From assembly GCF_009498455.1 (NCBI RefSeq), contig NZ_CP045644.1:6575001-6639000 (forward strand): DNA of 64,000 bases, written 5' to 3'. The stretch's first letter is position 1, and each line of letters begins with the position of its first letter. This DNA comes from Variovorax paradoxus. GTDB lineage: Bacteria > Pseudomonadota > Gammaproteobacteria > Burkholderiales > Burkholderiaceae_C. The notes beneath the pieces were generated by a model that worked only from the letters and a program-made list of their open reading frames with translations, ran no database searches and was not told where the DNA came from. Positions 8,432 through 18,492 of this stretch are shown here, in pieces. The translations under genes and the position numbers were made by a program.

Positions 8432-8554
8432 ATGGAAATCACTGTCGCGGTCTCGCTGCCGACATTCCTTCCGGGTCTGGGGGCGCCACTGCTTTCGCCT
8501 GCACGAAGACCTCACCGACCGGCTGCGAACGCACGGCCGACACCCGATCACTGA
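8432..8554 (+). CDS. Possible 40-residue ORF or leader upstream of xth
   Basis: An ATG at 8432 lies exactly 12 bases after the start of CAAAAT (8420-8425), the same geometry as the leaderless candidates at 2737 and 23918. The 40 codons that follow give a proline/arginine-rich peptide with no family resemblance, ending 15 bases before xth. It may be a small gene, a leader, or only the untranslated leader of xth. Confidence 0.2.
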   Translation: MEITVAVSLPTFLPGLGAPLLSPARRPHRPAANARPTPDH

Positions 8555-8569
8555 ATACGCAGAGCCCTC

Positions 8570-9355
8570 ATGAAAATAGCCACCTGGAACGTCAACTCCC
8601 TCACCGCGCGCCTGCAGCATGTGCTCGACTGGCTCATCGCCAACCCGGTCGATGTGCTGTGCCTGCAAGAGCTCAAGATGACCGACGACAAGTTTCCGCT
8701 CGAGGTGCTGAAGTCGGCCGGCTACGAAGCAGCGGTGTTCGGACAGAAGACCTACAACGGCGTCGCCATCCTCAGCCTCGCGCCGGTGCGCGACGTGGTG
8801 AAGAACATCGAGAACTTCGCCGACGAGCAGTCGCGCGTGATCGCCGCCACCATCGACACGCCCTCGGGCCCGCTGCGCGTGGTGAACTGCTACTTCGTGA
8901 ACGGCCAGGCGCCCGGCAGCGAGAAGTTCGCCTACAAGATGTTGTGGCTCGACGCGCTGCACAACTATCTTGCGCGTGAACTCGCGGCGCACCCCAACCT
9001 CGTGCTGCTGGGCGACTTCAACGTCACGCCCGAAGACCGCGACAGCTTCGATCCGGTGGGCCTGAAGGAAACGATCCACCACACGACCGAGGAGCGCAAC
9101 CACTTCAAGGCGCTGCTCGGCCTGGGCCTGACCGACAGCTTCCGCATGTTCGAGCAGCCCGAAAAAAGCTATTCGTGGTGGGACTACCGCATGCTGGGCT
9201 ACCAGAAGAACCGCGGCCTGCGCATCGACCACATCCTCGTGAGCGAGCCGTTGCTGCCGCGCGTGAAGGGCTGCGTCATCGACCGCGTGCCGCGCAAATG
9301 GGAAAAGCCGAGCGACCACGCGCCGGTGGTGCTCGAACTCGGCCCGGGCGCCTGA
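8570..9355 (+). CDS. xthA: Exodeoxyribonuclease III
   Basis: A 261-residue AP endonuclease/3'-exonuclease of the exonuclease III family, close to the usual 260-270 residues. The catalytic signatures are all present: WNVNS near the N-terminus, LQELK with the metal-binding glutamate, VLLGDFNV, WWDYRM and the C-terminal RIDHIL and SDHAPV. It cuts DNA at abasic sites in base excision repair. The lipoprotein gene follows after five bases, so the two probably share a transcript. Confidence 0.95.
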   Translation: MKIATWNVNSLTARLQHVLDWLIANPVDVLCLQELKMTDDKFPLEVLKSAGYEAAVFGQKTYNGVAILSLAPVRDVVKNIENFADEQSRVIAATIDTPSGPLRVVNCYFVNGQAPGSEKFAYKMLWLDALHNYLARELAAHPNLVLLGDFNVTPEDRDSFDPVGLKETIHHTTEERNHFKALLGLGLTDSFRMFEQPEKSYSWWDYRMLGYQKNRGLRIDHILVSEPLLPRVKGCVIDRVPRKWEKPSDHAPVVLELGPGA

Positions 9356-9360
9356 CGGCC

Positions 9361-9888
9361 ATGACGACGCCGATCGCCGCGCGCCTGGCCCGTTCCGCCG
9401 CGATCGCCGCCGCGGCGCTCGCGCTGGCCGCCTGCTCGGTCCTCAAGCCGGGCGGCGGGTCGGGAAGCCCGGCCAGCACATCACCGGGCGGCGCAACCGC
9501 CACAGAAGGCAGCCGCGACGTGCCGACCGTGCGGCTCATCACCGCGCAGACGCCCGCGATCCGCACCTACCGCAAGACCGGCGCGCGCCACATCTACAAG
9601 GCCTACGCCAGCCGCATCTACAAGGGCAAGATTCCGCCGCTGGTGTATGCCGTGGTCGTGGTCGAAACGGAGATCGATGCAAACGGCAAGATCACCAACG
9701 TGACCTTCAGCCGCGTGCCCAGCCACGCGCCCGAGGTGCCACCGATGATCGCGGACCTGATCAGGGCGACCTCGCCCTTGCCCAGCCCCGGCAAGCTGGG
9801 CGGCCACACCTACGTCGACACCTGGCTCTGGGACAAGAGCGGCAATTTCCAGCTCGATTCGCTCACCTTGGGCCAACGCAGCCGGTAA
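9361..9888 (+). CDS. Lipoprotein with a TonB-C-like domain
   Basis: A 175-residue protein starting five bases after xthA. The signal segment ends LAACS, a lipobox, followed by a glycine/serine/threonine linker. The C-terminal 100 residues (VYAVVVVETEIDANGKITNV through the STLGQR-like end) resemble the beta-alpha-beta TonB C-terminal fold. No membrane anchor of the TonB type is present, so it is unlikely to be an energy transducer; an envelope protein using the fold for binding is more likely. Confidence 0.7.
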   Translation: MTTPIAARLARSAAIAAAALALAACSVLKPGGGSGSPASTSPGGATATEGSRDVPTVRLITAQTPAIRTYRKTGARHIYKAYASRIYKGKIPPLVYAVVVVETEIDANGKITNVTFSRVPSHAPEVPPMIADLIRATSPLPSPGKLGGHTYVDTWLWDKSGNFQLDSLTLGQRSR

Positions 9889-9895
9889 CTTGGCA

Positions 9896-9996
9896 CACCC
9901 CCAGGCTGCGCGCACTTCGTGTCGCTACGCCAACCCCCTTGCAGGGGGCGATACCAGCGGCCCGGCAAAGCCGGTTCCGCGGTATCCCTGGAAGGG
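9896..9996. repeat. Comamonadaceae intergenic repeat (REP-like) with two hairpins
   Basis: This noncoding block between convergent genes contains CCCCC-ttgca-GGGGG (9934-9948) and a longer stem running from GATACC (9950) to GGTATC (9986) with CCGGC-aaa-GCCGG at its tip. From memory the same sequence recurs in Variovorax and related genomes next to gene ends. Only one copy is in this window, so the repeat status rests on knowledge, not on the window. It could act as a transcript stabiliser or transposase-mobilised REP. Confidence 0.6.
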
Positions 9997-10022
9997 TTCA
10001 AGTGCGCGTTGGCAGGTCGTAA

Positions 10023-10044
10023 AAAAGGCCCGTAGAGGGCCTTT

Positions 10045-10045
<1 letters not shown>
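10023..10045 (-). terminator. Rho-independent terminator of ntrC (possibly bidirectional)
   Basis: A perfect stem AAAAGGCCC / GGGCCTTTT with a five-base loop directly overlaps the ntrC stop codon. On the minus strand it ends in a run of T; the plus strand has T residues as well, so it may also stop the lipoprotein transcript coming from the left. Confidence 0.85.
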
Positions 10046-11574
<1,529 letters not shown>

Positions 11575-11600
11575 GCATCTCCTCTGTTGCCGGGGCTGCG

Positions 11601-12680
11601 CTAGGGCAGCGGAATCAATATCTTGAAATCGGTTCGGCCCGGGACGCTGTCGCACTCGATCACGCCGTGATGCTGCTGCACAAAAGTCTGTGCAAGCGTC
11701 AACCCCAGCCCGGTTCCGCCTTCCCTGCCCGAAACGAGCGGATAGAAGATGCGGTCCTTGATCGTGTCCGGCACACCCGGTCCATTGTCGATGACATGCA
11801 ATTCCAGTGCCAATCGATACCACTGCTTGTTGAAGATCACTTGTCGGGCAACGCGCGTCTTGAAAGTGATCTGCGCATCGCCCGCCGCGCGGCGCTCGGC
11901 CAGGGCCTGCGCCGCGTTGTGCGCGATGTTGAGCGTGGCCTGGATGAGCTGCTCGCGGTCGCCGCGGAACTCGGGAATGGAGACGTCGAAATCGCGCTCG
12001 ATGTGCAGGTCGCGTGAGAACTCCGCCAGGATGACCGAGCGCACGCGCTCGCACACCTCGTGGATGTTCACGTCGCCCACCACGTGCGGGCGACGGTGCG
12101 GCGCCAGCAGCCGGTCGACCAGCGTCTGCAGCCGGTCGGCCTCATGGATGATGACCTGGGTGTATTCGATGAGGTCGCGCGACTCGACCTCCATCTGCAG
12201 CAACTGCGCCGCGCCGCGGATGCCGCCCAGCGGGTTCTTGATCTCGTGCGCGAGGTTGCGGATGAGTTCCTTGTTGGCCTGCGCCTGATCGATGAGGCGC
12301 TCTTCGCGGTCCTGGCGCACCTGCTGCTCCAGCGGCGACATCTCGATGATGAGCTCGCCCTTCTTGTCGCCGTGCGCCAGCGTGACCTGCACGGGCATCA
12401 GCTCGTGGTTCACACGCCGCAGAAAGGCCTCGTAGCGCAGCGTGGCGAAGTCGTTGCTGCTGGCACCGTCGAGCGCCGTGCGCAGCACCTGCGGCTCATG
12501 GAAACAGGCACCGAACTGCGAGCCCTCGAGCGTGCGCCGCGAGGTGCCCAGTGCATCCTCGAGGCCTGCGTTGGCAAACAGCACCGAGCCGTCGCTGTTG
12601 ACCACCGCGATCAGCGTGGACAAGAGGTCGAAGGCGCGAAAGCGCGGAGTGGCGCCAGTCGCCTTCTTCCCGAACACCAT
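11601..12680 (-). CDS. ntrB: Nitrogen regulation sensor kinase NtrB (NR(II))
   Basis: A 359-residue soluble histidine kinase that phosphorylates or dephosphorylates NtrC under PII control. It has an N-terminal PAS-like domain (about 20-120), the phospho-acceptor box NLAHEIKNPLGGIRGAAQ, and a HATPase domain with N box (ATLNIAHNAAQAL), DNGPGVP and GGTGLGLTLAQ. No membrane segment is present, as expected. It sits between a small secreted-protein gene (11 bases upstream) and ntrC, downstream of glnA, the classic glnA-ntrBC order with one extra gene. Confidence 0.95.
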   Translation of the reverse strand: MVFGKKATGATPRFRAFDLLSTLIAVVNSDGSVLFANAGLEDALGTSRRTLEGSQFGACFHEPQVLRTALDGASSNDFATLRYEAFLRRVNHELMPVQVTLAHGDKKGELIIEMSPLEQQVRQDREERLIDQAQANKELIRNLAHEIKNPLGGIRGAAQLLQMEVESRDLIEYTQVIIHEADRLQTLVDRLLAPHRRPHVVGDVNIHEVCERVRSVILAEFSRDLHIERDFDVSIPEFRGDREQLIQATLNIAHNAAQALAERRAAGDAQITFKTRVARQVIFNKQWYRLALELHVIDNGPGVPDTIKDRIFYPLVSGREGGTGLGLTLAQTFVQQHHGVIECDSVPGRTDFKILIPLP

Positions 12681-12691
12681 GGTGACGCCGC

Positions 12692-13216
12692 TTACTGCGC
12701 TTGCGGCTTGCCGGGCAGGCGGCCGATTTCGCGGCGGATGCCGGCGATGTCGCTCTCGTTGCGCGCGAGTTCGGCCTTCATTTCAGCCACGCGGTCGAGG
12801 TACTTCTGGTAGTTGCGGCCTTCACTGCCCTGCTTCTCGGGCTCGCCGTTGTTGTATTCCTTCTTGAGCTCGGTCTGGCGGGCTTCGGCCTTGCGCAGCT
12901 CGGTTTCGAGCACCGAGCGCGCCTCGCCGTCGCGGGCGCGCTGATCGACGCCTTCGACACGCGGGCTGCCTGCCGGGGCGCGCGCGGCTGAAGAACCGCC
13001 CGAGCCCGACGACGACGCACTGCCACCGCCCGAAGGCTTCGTGCCCTGCACGACGGTGACGTTGCCGCCTTCCATGACCTTGCAGCCCTTTTGCTGGGCC
13101 ACGGTGGCGTTGTTGGTGTACTCGTTGCCGCAACGCCAGACGCGCTCTTGCGCGAGCGCCGCCGGGGCGGTGGCGAACGAGGCGGCGGCCAGGAAAATCA
13201 GGGAGACAGTCTTCAT
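12692..13216 (-). CDS. Exported coiled-coil protein between glnA and ntrB
   Basis: A 174-residue protein with a signal peptide (residues 1-23, ending ALAQ), a short N-terminal domain with two cysteines (WRCGNEYTNN and KGCKVMEGG) that resembles DUF4124-like exported domains, a serine/glycine linker, and a charged C-terminal half rich in E, K and R that looks like a coiled coil. It lies within the glnA-ntrBC block and probably shares read-through transcription with ntrBC. No link to nitrogen metabolism is visible in the protein itself. Confidence 0.8.
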   Translation of the reverse strand: MKTVSLIFLAAASFATAPAALAQERVWRCGNEYTNNATVAQQKGCKVMEGGNVTVVQGTKPSGGGSASSSGSGGSSAARAPAGSPRVEGVDQRARDGEARSVLETELRKAEARQTELKKEYNNGEPEKQGSEGRNYQKYLDRVAEMKAELARNESDIAGIRREIGRLPGKPQAQ

Positions 13217-13295
13217 TTGATTCCGGAGAGGGCGCGACAAACGCGCATTTTGATGCAATTCGGGCGCCCTCACGATGGGATGTTCCGCACCAAGG

Positions 13296-13322
13296 AAAAA
13301 GGACGGCCGGGGCCGTCCTTTT
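13296..13322 (-). terminator. Rho-independent terminator downstream of glnA
   Basis: A perfect GGACGGCC-gg-GGCCGTCC stem flanked by A5 and T4 lies about 40 bases past the glnA stop. It would end most glnA transcripts and let limited read-through reach the small gene and ntrBC. The symmetric flanks make it usable in both directions. Confidence 0.88.
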
Positions 13323-13362
13323 GTCTTACCTGCCCGCCGAGACGGGCTGGGTATTGCGCTTT

Positions 13363-14778
13363 TTACAGCGAGTAGTACATGTCGAATTCGACCGGATGGG
13401 TCGCCATGCGGAAGCGCGTGACTTCCTGCATCTTGAGGTCGATGTACGCGTCGATGTACGAGTCGGTGAACACGCCGCCCTTGGTCAGGAACGCACGGTC
13501 CTTGTCCAGGTTTTCCAGAGCCTGGTCCAGGCTGTGGCAGACGGTCGGGATCAGCGCGTCTTCTTCCGGCGGCAGGTGGTACAGGTCCTTGCTGGCGGCT
13601 TCGCCCGGATGGATCTTGTTTTCCACGCCGTCCAGGCCGGCCATCAGCAGTGCAGCGAAGCCCAGGTACGGGTTCATCAGCGGATCGGGGAAGCGCGCTT
13701 CGACGCGGCGGCCCTTCGGGTTGGCCACGAACGGGATGCGGATCGAGGCCGAGCGGTTCTTGGCCGAGTAGGCCAGCTTCACCGGGGCTTCGAAGCCGGG
13801 CACCAGGCGCTTGTAGCTGTTGGTGCCGGGGTTCGTGATGGCGTTCAGGGCACGGGCGTGCTTGATGATGCCGCCGATGTAGTGCAGCGCGAAGTCCGAC
13901 AGGCCTGCGTAGCCGTCGCCGGCGAACAGGTTCTTGCCGTCCTTCCAGACCGACTGGTGCACGTGCATGCCGGAGCCGTTGTCGCCGACGATGGGCTTGG
14001 GCATGAAGGTGGCGGTCTTGCCGTAGGCGTGGGCCACGTTGTGGATCACGTACTTCTGCAGCTGGACCCAGTCGGCGCGCTGGACCAGCGTGCTGAACTT
14101 GGTGCCGATTTCGAGCTGGCCGGCGTTGGCCACTTCGTGGTGATGCACTTCGACCGGGATGCCCAGCGATTCGAGCACCAGGCACATTTCCGAGCGCATG
14201 TCGTGCAGGCTGTCGACCGGGGGCACGGGGAAGTAGCCGCCCTTGACTGCGGGACGGTGGCCGCTGTTGCCGTGCTCGTATTCCTTGTCGGTGTTCCACG
14301 AAGCTTCTTCGGAATCGATCTTCACGAAGCAGCCCGACATGTCGTTCTTCCAGCGCACGCCGTCGAACACGAAGAATTCGGGTTCCGGACCGAAGAAGGC
14401 GGTGTCGCCCAGGCCGGAAGCCTTCATGTACGCCTCGGCGCGCTTGGCGAGCGAGCGCGGGTCGCGCTCGTAGGCCTTGCCGTCGGCCGGATCGATCACG
14501 TCGCAGGTCAGGATCAGCGTCGTTTCTTCGAAGAACGGGTCGATGTTGGCGGTGTTCGGGTCGGGCATGAGCTGCATGTCCGAGGCTTCGATGCCCTTCC
14601 AACCGGCGATGGACGAACCGTCGAACGCGTGGCCCGAGGTGAATTTGTCTTCATCGAAATGCGACACAGGCACGGTGACGTGCTGTTCCTTGCCGCGGGT
14701 GTCGGTGAAGCGCAAGTCGACGAACTTGACCTCGTTTTCCTTGACGAGCTTGAGTACATCGGCGACGGTCTTTGCCAT
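13363..14778 (-). CDS. glnA: Glutamine synthetase type I
   Basis: A 471-residue dodecameric GSI that makes glutamine from glutamate, ammonia and ATP. The family signatures are in place: FDGSSIAGW, the metal-binding FGPEPEFF segment, [10 protein letters not shown] and the ATP-binding [10 protein letters not shown] segment. Tyr400 in [10 protein letters not shown] matches the adenylylation site of beta-type GSI, so activity is probably tuned by GlnE. AGGAG precedes the ATG. Transcription should start from the sigma-54 promoter at 14827-14842 with NtrC sites further upstream. Confidence 0.98.
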   Translation of the reverse strand: MAKTVADVLKLVKENEVKFVDLRFTDTRGKEQHVTVPVSHFDEDKFTSGHAFDGSSIAGWKGIEASDMQLMPDPNTANIDPFFEETTLILTCDVIDPADGKAYERDPRSLAKRAEAYMKASGLGDTAFFGPEPEFFVFDGVRWKNDMSGCFVKIDSEEASWNTDKEYEHGNSGHRPAVKGGYFPVPPVDSLHDMRSEMCLVLESLGIPVEVHHHEVANAGQLEIGTKFSTLVQRADWVQLQKYVIHNVAHAYGKTATFMPKPIVGDNGSGMHVHQSVWKDGKNLFAGDGYAGLSDFALHYIGGIIKHARALNAITNPGTNSYKRLVPGFEAPVKLAYSAKNRSASIRIPFVANPKGRRVEARFPDPLMNPYLGFAALLMAGLDGVENKIHPGEAASKDLYHLPPEEDALIPTVCHSLDQALENLDKDRAFLTKGGVFTDSYIDAYIDLKMQEVTRFRMATHPVEFDMYYSL

Positions 14779-14826
14779 CAGTTTCTCCTGAGTTGGATGG
14801 TGGTTAGGAATACGGGAACGGAAGGA

Positions 14827-14842
14827 TGCAGTTTCTGTGCCA
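14827..14842 (-). promoter_or_regulatory. Sigma-54 promoter of glnA
   Basis: On the minus strand TGGCAC-AGAAA-CTGCA matches the -24/-12 consensus TGGCAC-N5-TTGCA at all positions but one, with GG and GC at the required spacing. The predicted start point near 14815 gives a leader of about 37 bases to the glnA ATG. Confidence 0.88.
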
Positions 14843-14901
14843 TTGTCACCCCGCCGGATGAGGCCCGGGTGACGGCCCAGGGGCTGCCGGAAAAGGAATT
14901 A

Positions 14902-14945
14902 ATCACCAAACTGGTGCGATACGAATTAACGCACCAATTCGGGGC
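14902..14945 (-). promoter_or_regulatory. Two NtrC binding sites upstream of glnA
   Basis: Site 1 (14903-14917) is CACCA-AAC-TGGTG, nearly identical to the NtrC consensus TGCACCA-N3-TGGTGCA. Site 2 (14931-14945) is GCACCA-ATT-CGGGGC, a good left half and a weaker right half. Centres are about 28 bases apart and lie about 95 and 123 bases upstream of the predicted start, a normal enhancer position. Site 2 is inside the 3' end of the MoCF-domain gene. Confidence 0.8.
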
Positions 14946-15726
14946 CAAGCTTCGCATCAAAGCTGTGCAAGCCTTCGATCAGCTGGCCATAGGCAGCATC
15001 GAGCCGCGCGGGGTCGCCCTTGACGCCCAGCTCGATGTGGCGCCCGTACTGGGGGTGATCCACGCTGGGGAGGCTGAACACCTTGATGCCGGCGTGGGCC
15101 TCTTCGATGGCCTGCATCAGCGGCGTGAGGGTGGCTTCCATCGCACCGAAAACGATCACGGACTTCTCGGCGATGGCGTTGCGGGTGAACAGATCGGCAT
15201 AACGGCTGTCGAGCACCGACTCGATCATCGGCCAGGCCATGACCGGAAAGCCCGGCACGAAATGCACGTGCTCGACGCTGAAACCGGGAATCTTGTTGTA
15301 CGGGTTGCGGATGATCGACGCGCCCTGCGGAAACACGCCCATGTTCAGGCGGTGGATGTTGTCGGGCCGGTCGGGCTCGTAGGGCACGCCCTGCTCCTGG
15401 GCGGTGTCCTGCATGCGCTCGCGGATCAGCACTTCGGCCTCGGGATGCAGTGCCAGCGGCACGCGCAGGGCCTGGGCGGCGCACTGGCGGGTGTGGTCGT
15501 CGGGCGTGGCGCCGATGCCGCCGGTCGAGAACACGATGTCGCCGGAGGCAAAGGCGCGCATCAGGGCCGCGGTGATCCGCGTGGGCTCGTCGCCCACGTA
15601 CTCGGCCCAGCCCAGCTGCAGGCCGCGCGCGGCCAGCAGTTCGATGACCTTGGCCATGTGCTTGTCGGCCCGCTTGCCGGAAAGAATCTCGTCGCCGACG
15701 ACGATGAGACCGAATGCGCGTGTCAT
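14926..15726 (-). CDS. MoCF-domain protein, CinA N-terminal-like
   Basis: A 266-residue protein of the competence/damage-inducible CinA N-terminal (MoCF/COG1058) family. It shows GLIVVGDEILSGKRADKH at the N-terminus, FSTGGIGATPDDHT near residue 70 and VHFVPGFPVMAWPM near residue 165. It lacks the C-terminal nicotinamide-nucleotide amidase domain of full CinA; the fold is shared with MoaB/MoeA. The ATG at 15726 overlaps the stop of the EI24 gene (ATGA), so they are translationally coupled. The true substrate is unknown. Confidence 0.88.
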   Translation of the reverse strand: MTRAFGLIVVGDEILSGKRADKHMAKVIELLAARGLQLGWAEYVGDEPTRITAALMRAFASGDIVFSTGGIGATPDDHTRQCAAQALRVPLALHPEAEVLIRERMQDTAQEQGVPYEPDRPDNIHRLNMGVFPQGASIIRNPYNKIPGFSVEHVHFVPGFPVMAWPMIESVLDSRYADLFTRNAIAEKSVIVFGAMEATLTPLMQAIEEAHAGIKVFSLPSVDHPQYGRHIELGVKGDPARLDAAYGQLIEGLHSFDAKLGPELVR

Positions 15727-16622
15727 GGTGAACCCCATTGAGAAAGAGCGGCCTTGTTGGCCTCGGTGGCTTCGGCCGCCTCGAGGGCCAGCGCGTCGCC
15801 GCTGCCGGTTTCGGGCTGCAGCGCTGCGCGCTGGGCGCGCATCTGGGCCAGGGCGTCCAGGCAGTAGTGGGCGAACCAGAGCGCCGAGAAAGCGAAGACC
15901 AGCGTGTAGATCCAGATGGCGATCGGCACCAGCACGAAGAAGGCGGCGGCGAACAGCAGGCCCGAGGCCCAGACGATGCTCGGCGCGGCGCCCAGGTAGC
16001 CGCACAGCACGCCGATGCACAGCAGCGGCAGCCGGTGGGCGCGCAGCAGCGCGGCGCGTTCTTCAGGGCTGGCGTGCTCGGCCAGCGCGTCGAAACTCAT
16101 CACCCGGTAGGTCAGCCAGCCCCAGATCAGCGGCGGCAGGATCAGCACCAGCGGCGGAATGAGCCACAGCGGCATCGACACCACCAAGGCGATCAGCGCC
16201 AGCACGGTGGCGGCGAGCGAGCGCATCACGCTGCCGAAGAAGGAGGCGCCCTTCTTCTGCTCAAGCGTCGGAAAGCGCCGTTCGGCCACGAGCTTGGTGA
16301 GCGCCGGCGCCATGAAGCCGGCCACGATCAGCAGCGACAGCACCACGATGAGCGGCGTGACGCCGAACACCACCACCAGCGGCGCCAGCGCGGCCGTCAC
16401 ATCGCTCGAGAACAGGCGCCCGATCCAGGCCCAGAAGCTGGACAGCAACGGCCAGGCGTCGAGGGCTTCGCGCGTCCAGACGACGGCCGCGTCCCAGTAG
16501 AAGTAACCGAGCCCCGCGGCCAGCAGCACCATGAGCGCCAGTGGCAGGAGCGACAGCACGATCACGCGCGGGAGCATGCAATAGGCCACCGCGCGCCAGA
16601 AGGAGTCGAGGAGCAGGCGCAT
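15723..16622 (-). CDS. EI24-domain (CysZ-like) membrane protein
   Basis: A 299-residue polytopic inner-membrane protein of the EI24 family, which includes the sulfate transporter CysZ. It begins FWRAVAYCMLPRVI, has about six hydrophobic helices and ends in a charged tail. A short acidic C-terminal extension is alanine/glutamate rich. Family members with known function move sulfate, but this branch is longer than CysZ and not proven to do so. It is coupled by overlap to the MoCF gene and follows the hydroxylase gene by about 55 bases. Confidence 0.82.
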   Translation of the reverse strand: MRLLLDSFWRAVAYCMLPRVIVLSLLPLALMVLLAAGLGYFYWDAAVVWTREALDAWPLLSSFWAWIGRLFSSDVTAALAPLVVVFGVTPLIVVLSLLIVAGFMAPALTKLVAERRFPTLEQKKGASFFGSVMRSLAATVLALIALVVSMPLWLIPPLVLILPPLIWGWLTYRVMSFDALAEHASPEERAALLRAHRLPLLCIGVLCGYLGAAPSIVWASGLLFAAAFFVLVPIAIWIYTLVFAFSALWFAHYCLDALAQMRAQRAALQPETGSGDALALEAAEATEANKAALSQWGSP

Positions 16623-16676
16623 GAGGTTCGAGGATAACGTAAGGCTTCTGCGCCCTGGCCGTCCCTCGCAGCGCGC

Positions 16677-17651
16677 TCAGGCGCGGCCGAACAGCCGCTT
16701 CAGCCCCAGCCACTGCTGCGACCAGAAGCCCTGGCCGTAGTCGCGCGGCCGGCCGTCGGCGCCGGGTTCGACCTGGTCGCGGATGCCGGTCGGGTCGTAG
16801 CGGTTCTCGAAGTTGGCGGTGCGAAAGAGCATGTCCCACCAGGGCAGCAGCACGCCGAAGTTGTGGCCGCCCAGCGTGCTCTTGCCGTGCGATTCGTGGC
16901 CCAGCCCGATGCTGTGGTGCAGCCGGTGAAAGCGCGGGCTGACCCACAGCCGCTCGCCGATGGCACCGAAGCTCAGCCGCAGGTTGGCGTGCTGCAGGCT
17001 CTCGCTGAGCTGGGTGAAGGCCACGACGGCGATGAACTGGCCCGGCGCCACGCCGATCAGCTGCGCCACGATGACGATGAGCGTGTCGTGGATCACGTCG
17101 TCGAGCAGGTGGTTGCGGTCGTCGCTCCACATCGTCATCTGGCGCTGCGAGTGGTGCAGCGAATGCAGGCTCCACCACGCGTTGAAGTGATGCTGGCCGC
17201 GGTGAATCCAGTAGCCGACAAAGTCGAGCACCACGAGGTAGATGGCAAAGGCCACCCACGGCACGTCGGTCACGCCGGGCCAGACCTCGTCCAGGTGAAA
17301 GGTGCCCCACCCCGCCATGCGCAGGCTGCCGAGCAGGTCGTCGAACAGCGGCTGCAGCGTGAAGAACAGCGCCAGCCGGAACAGGCCCAGCCGGTGGATC
17401 AGCGTGTAGAGCACGTCGATGCGGATCGCGCGGCGGTCGGTCACGGGCTCGACCGCGCGCCAGCGCTGCAGCGGGCCGATCACGGCCAGCAGCACCAGAA
17501 TCTGGACCACGCCGACCAGCAGCCAGCCGGTGGCGTCGAAAGCGTCCTCGGCCCAGCCGCCCAGGCCGATGGCATACACCAGCGGCTGCACGGCGGTCTC
17601 GAAGAGCCAGCCCTGCATGGCGGAAAAAACGTCGGTCAACCAATCGATCAC
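16677..17651 (-). CDS. Sterol desaturase / fatty acid hydroxylase family protein
   Basis: A 324-residue integral-membrane di-iron oxygenase. The eight-histidine pattern is visible as HRGQHH, HSLHH and RFHRLHH, with GHESHGKST and a further histidine (GGHNFG) near the C-terminus. Such enzymes hydroxylate or desaturate lipid chains or carotenoids at the membrane face. The start codon is GTG at 17651. It lies 22 bases after the deacetylase-like gene. The substrate cannot be told from sequence alone. Confidence 0.88.
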   Translation of the reverse strand: MIDWLTDVFSAMQGWLFETAVQPLVYAIGLGGWAEDAFDATGWLLVGVVQILVLLAVIGPLQRWRAVEPVTDRRAIRIDVLYTLIHRLGLFRLALFFTLQPLFDDLLGSLRMAGWGTFHLDEVWPGVTDVPWVAFAIYLVVLDFVGYWIHRGQHHFNAWWSLHSLHHSQRQMTMWSDDRNHLLDDVIHDTLIVIVAQLIGVAPGQFIAVVAFTQLSESLQHANLRLSFGAIGERLWVSPRFHRLHHSIGLGHESHGKSTLGGHNFGVLLPWWDMLFRTANFENRYDPTGIRDQVEPGADGRPRDYGQGFWSQQWLGLKRLFGRA

Positions 17652-17673
17652 GGCACGAACTCGGGGTCAGAAA

Positions 17674-18492
17674 TCAGGGGTGGGATGCGATCCAGGCGCG
17701 GTAGTCCGGGTGCTGGCGCAGCGTGCGGAAGCAGAAGCCCTTGGCCTTCAGCCCGACGATCAGCGGCTCCAGGTTGGCGGGCGCCCACGGGTCCTTGCGC
17801 GACCAGATGCCCAGGTGCGCCAGCAGGATGTCGCCGGGGCGAATGCCCGCGAGCGCCTGCGTTAGCAGTTTGGGGTTGCTGAACGCCTCGCTCGGCAGCT
17901 CGTCGCCCAGGAAGCCGGCGGGCGACCAGCCCACGTGCGCATAGCCGCAATCTTTGGCGGCTGCCAGCAGCGCGGGCGAGGTCTTGCCGCCCGGCGCGCG
18001 GTACAGCGGCAGCGGCTTCTTGCCGGTGATGGCGGCCAGCCGGTCGGACGACTTGCGGATGTCGGCGCAGTACTGGGCCGCGCTCCAGACCGACTCTTTC
18101 CCGGTCTGCGGGCCGGCCGACGGCTTGATGCGAAAGCTGGGCGGCGTGCCCTTGACGTCGCCGCGCCAGTAGGCGTGGTCGTAGGTGTGCGAGCCGAACT
18201 CGTGGCCTTCGGCCGCCCTCGCCTTCCACCACGGCGCCCAATGGTCGTCCAGGCTGTCGCCGTCGGTCTGGGTGCGCTCGGCGGCGGCGAAGAAGGTGAC
18301 GCGCACGTCCTGGCGCTTGAGCACGTCGGCCACCAGCGGGGCAATGCCCATGTGGCCGGTGTCCAGCGTCAGGTAGACGGGTTTGTCGCAAGCGGCCTCT
18401 TGTGCTCCGGCCGCCGGCATGGTGGCGCAGGCCAGCGCCGCGACAGCCAAGGCGACGCCCGCGGCGCGCACCCGCTCAGGTCCGCTTCGCAT
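17674..18492 (-). CDS. Polysaccharide deacetylase-like exported protein with an altered first motif
   Basis: A 272-residue secreted NodB-fold protein: signal peptide (1 to about 30), TLDTGHMG near residue 42, SHTYDH (H102, H106) and YRAPGG. In active deacetylases the first motif is TFDDGP, where the first Asp is the base and the second binds metal. Here D44 is kept but the second is Thr45. The H-x3-H metal pair remains. Activity may therefore be altered or lost. The gene overlaps the beta-propeller gene by 17 bases, so both are expressed together. Confidence 0.82.
   Translation of the reverse strand: MRSGPERVRAAGVALAVAALACATMPAAGAQEAACDKPVYLTLDTGHMGIAPLVADVLKRQDVRVTFFAAAERTQTDGDSLDDHWAPWWKARAAEGHEFGSHTYDHAYWRGDVKGTPPSFRIKPSAGPQTGKESVWSAAQYCADIRKSSDRLAAITGKKPLPLYRAPGGKTSPALLAAAKDCGYAHVGWSPAGFLGDELPSEAFSNPKLLTQALAGIRPGDILLAHLGIWSRKDPWAPANLEPLIVGLKAKGFCFRTLRQHPDYRAWIASHP

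Noticed and set aside
5789..9319. Antisense frame of 1176 codons across moeA, tupA, tupBC and xth
   Set aside because: It lies opposite four well-supported genes and has the Arg/Ala/His-rich make-up of high-GC shadow frames.
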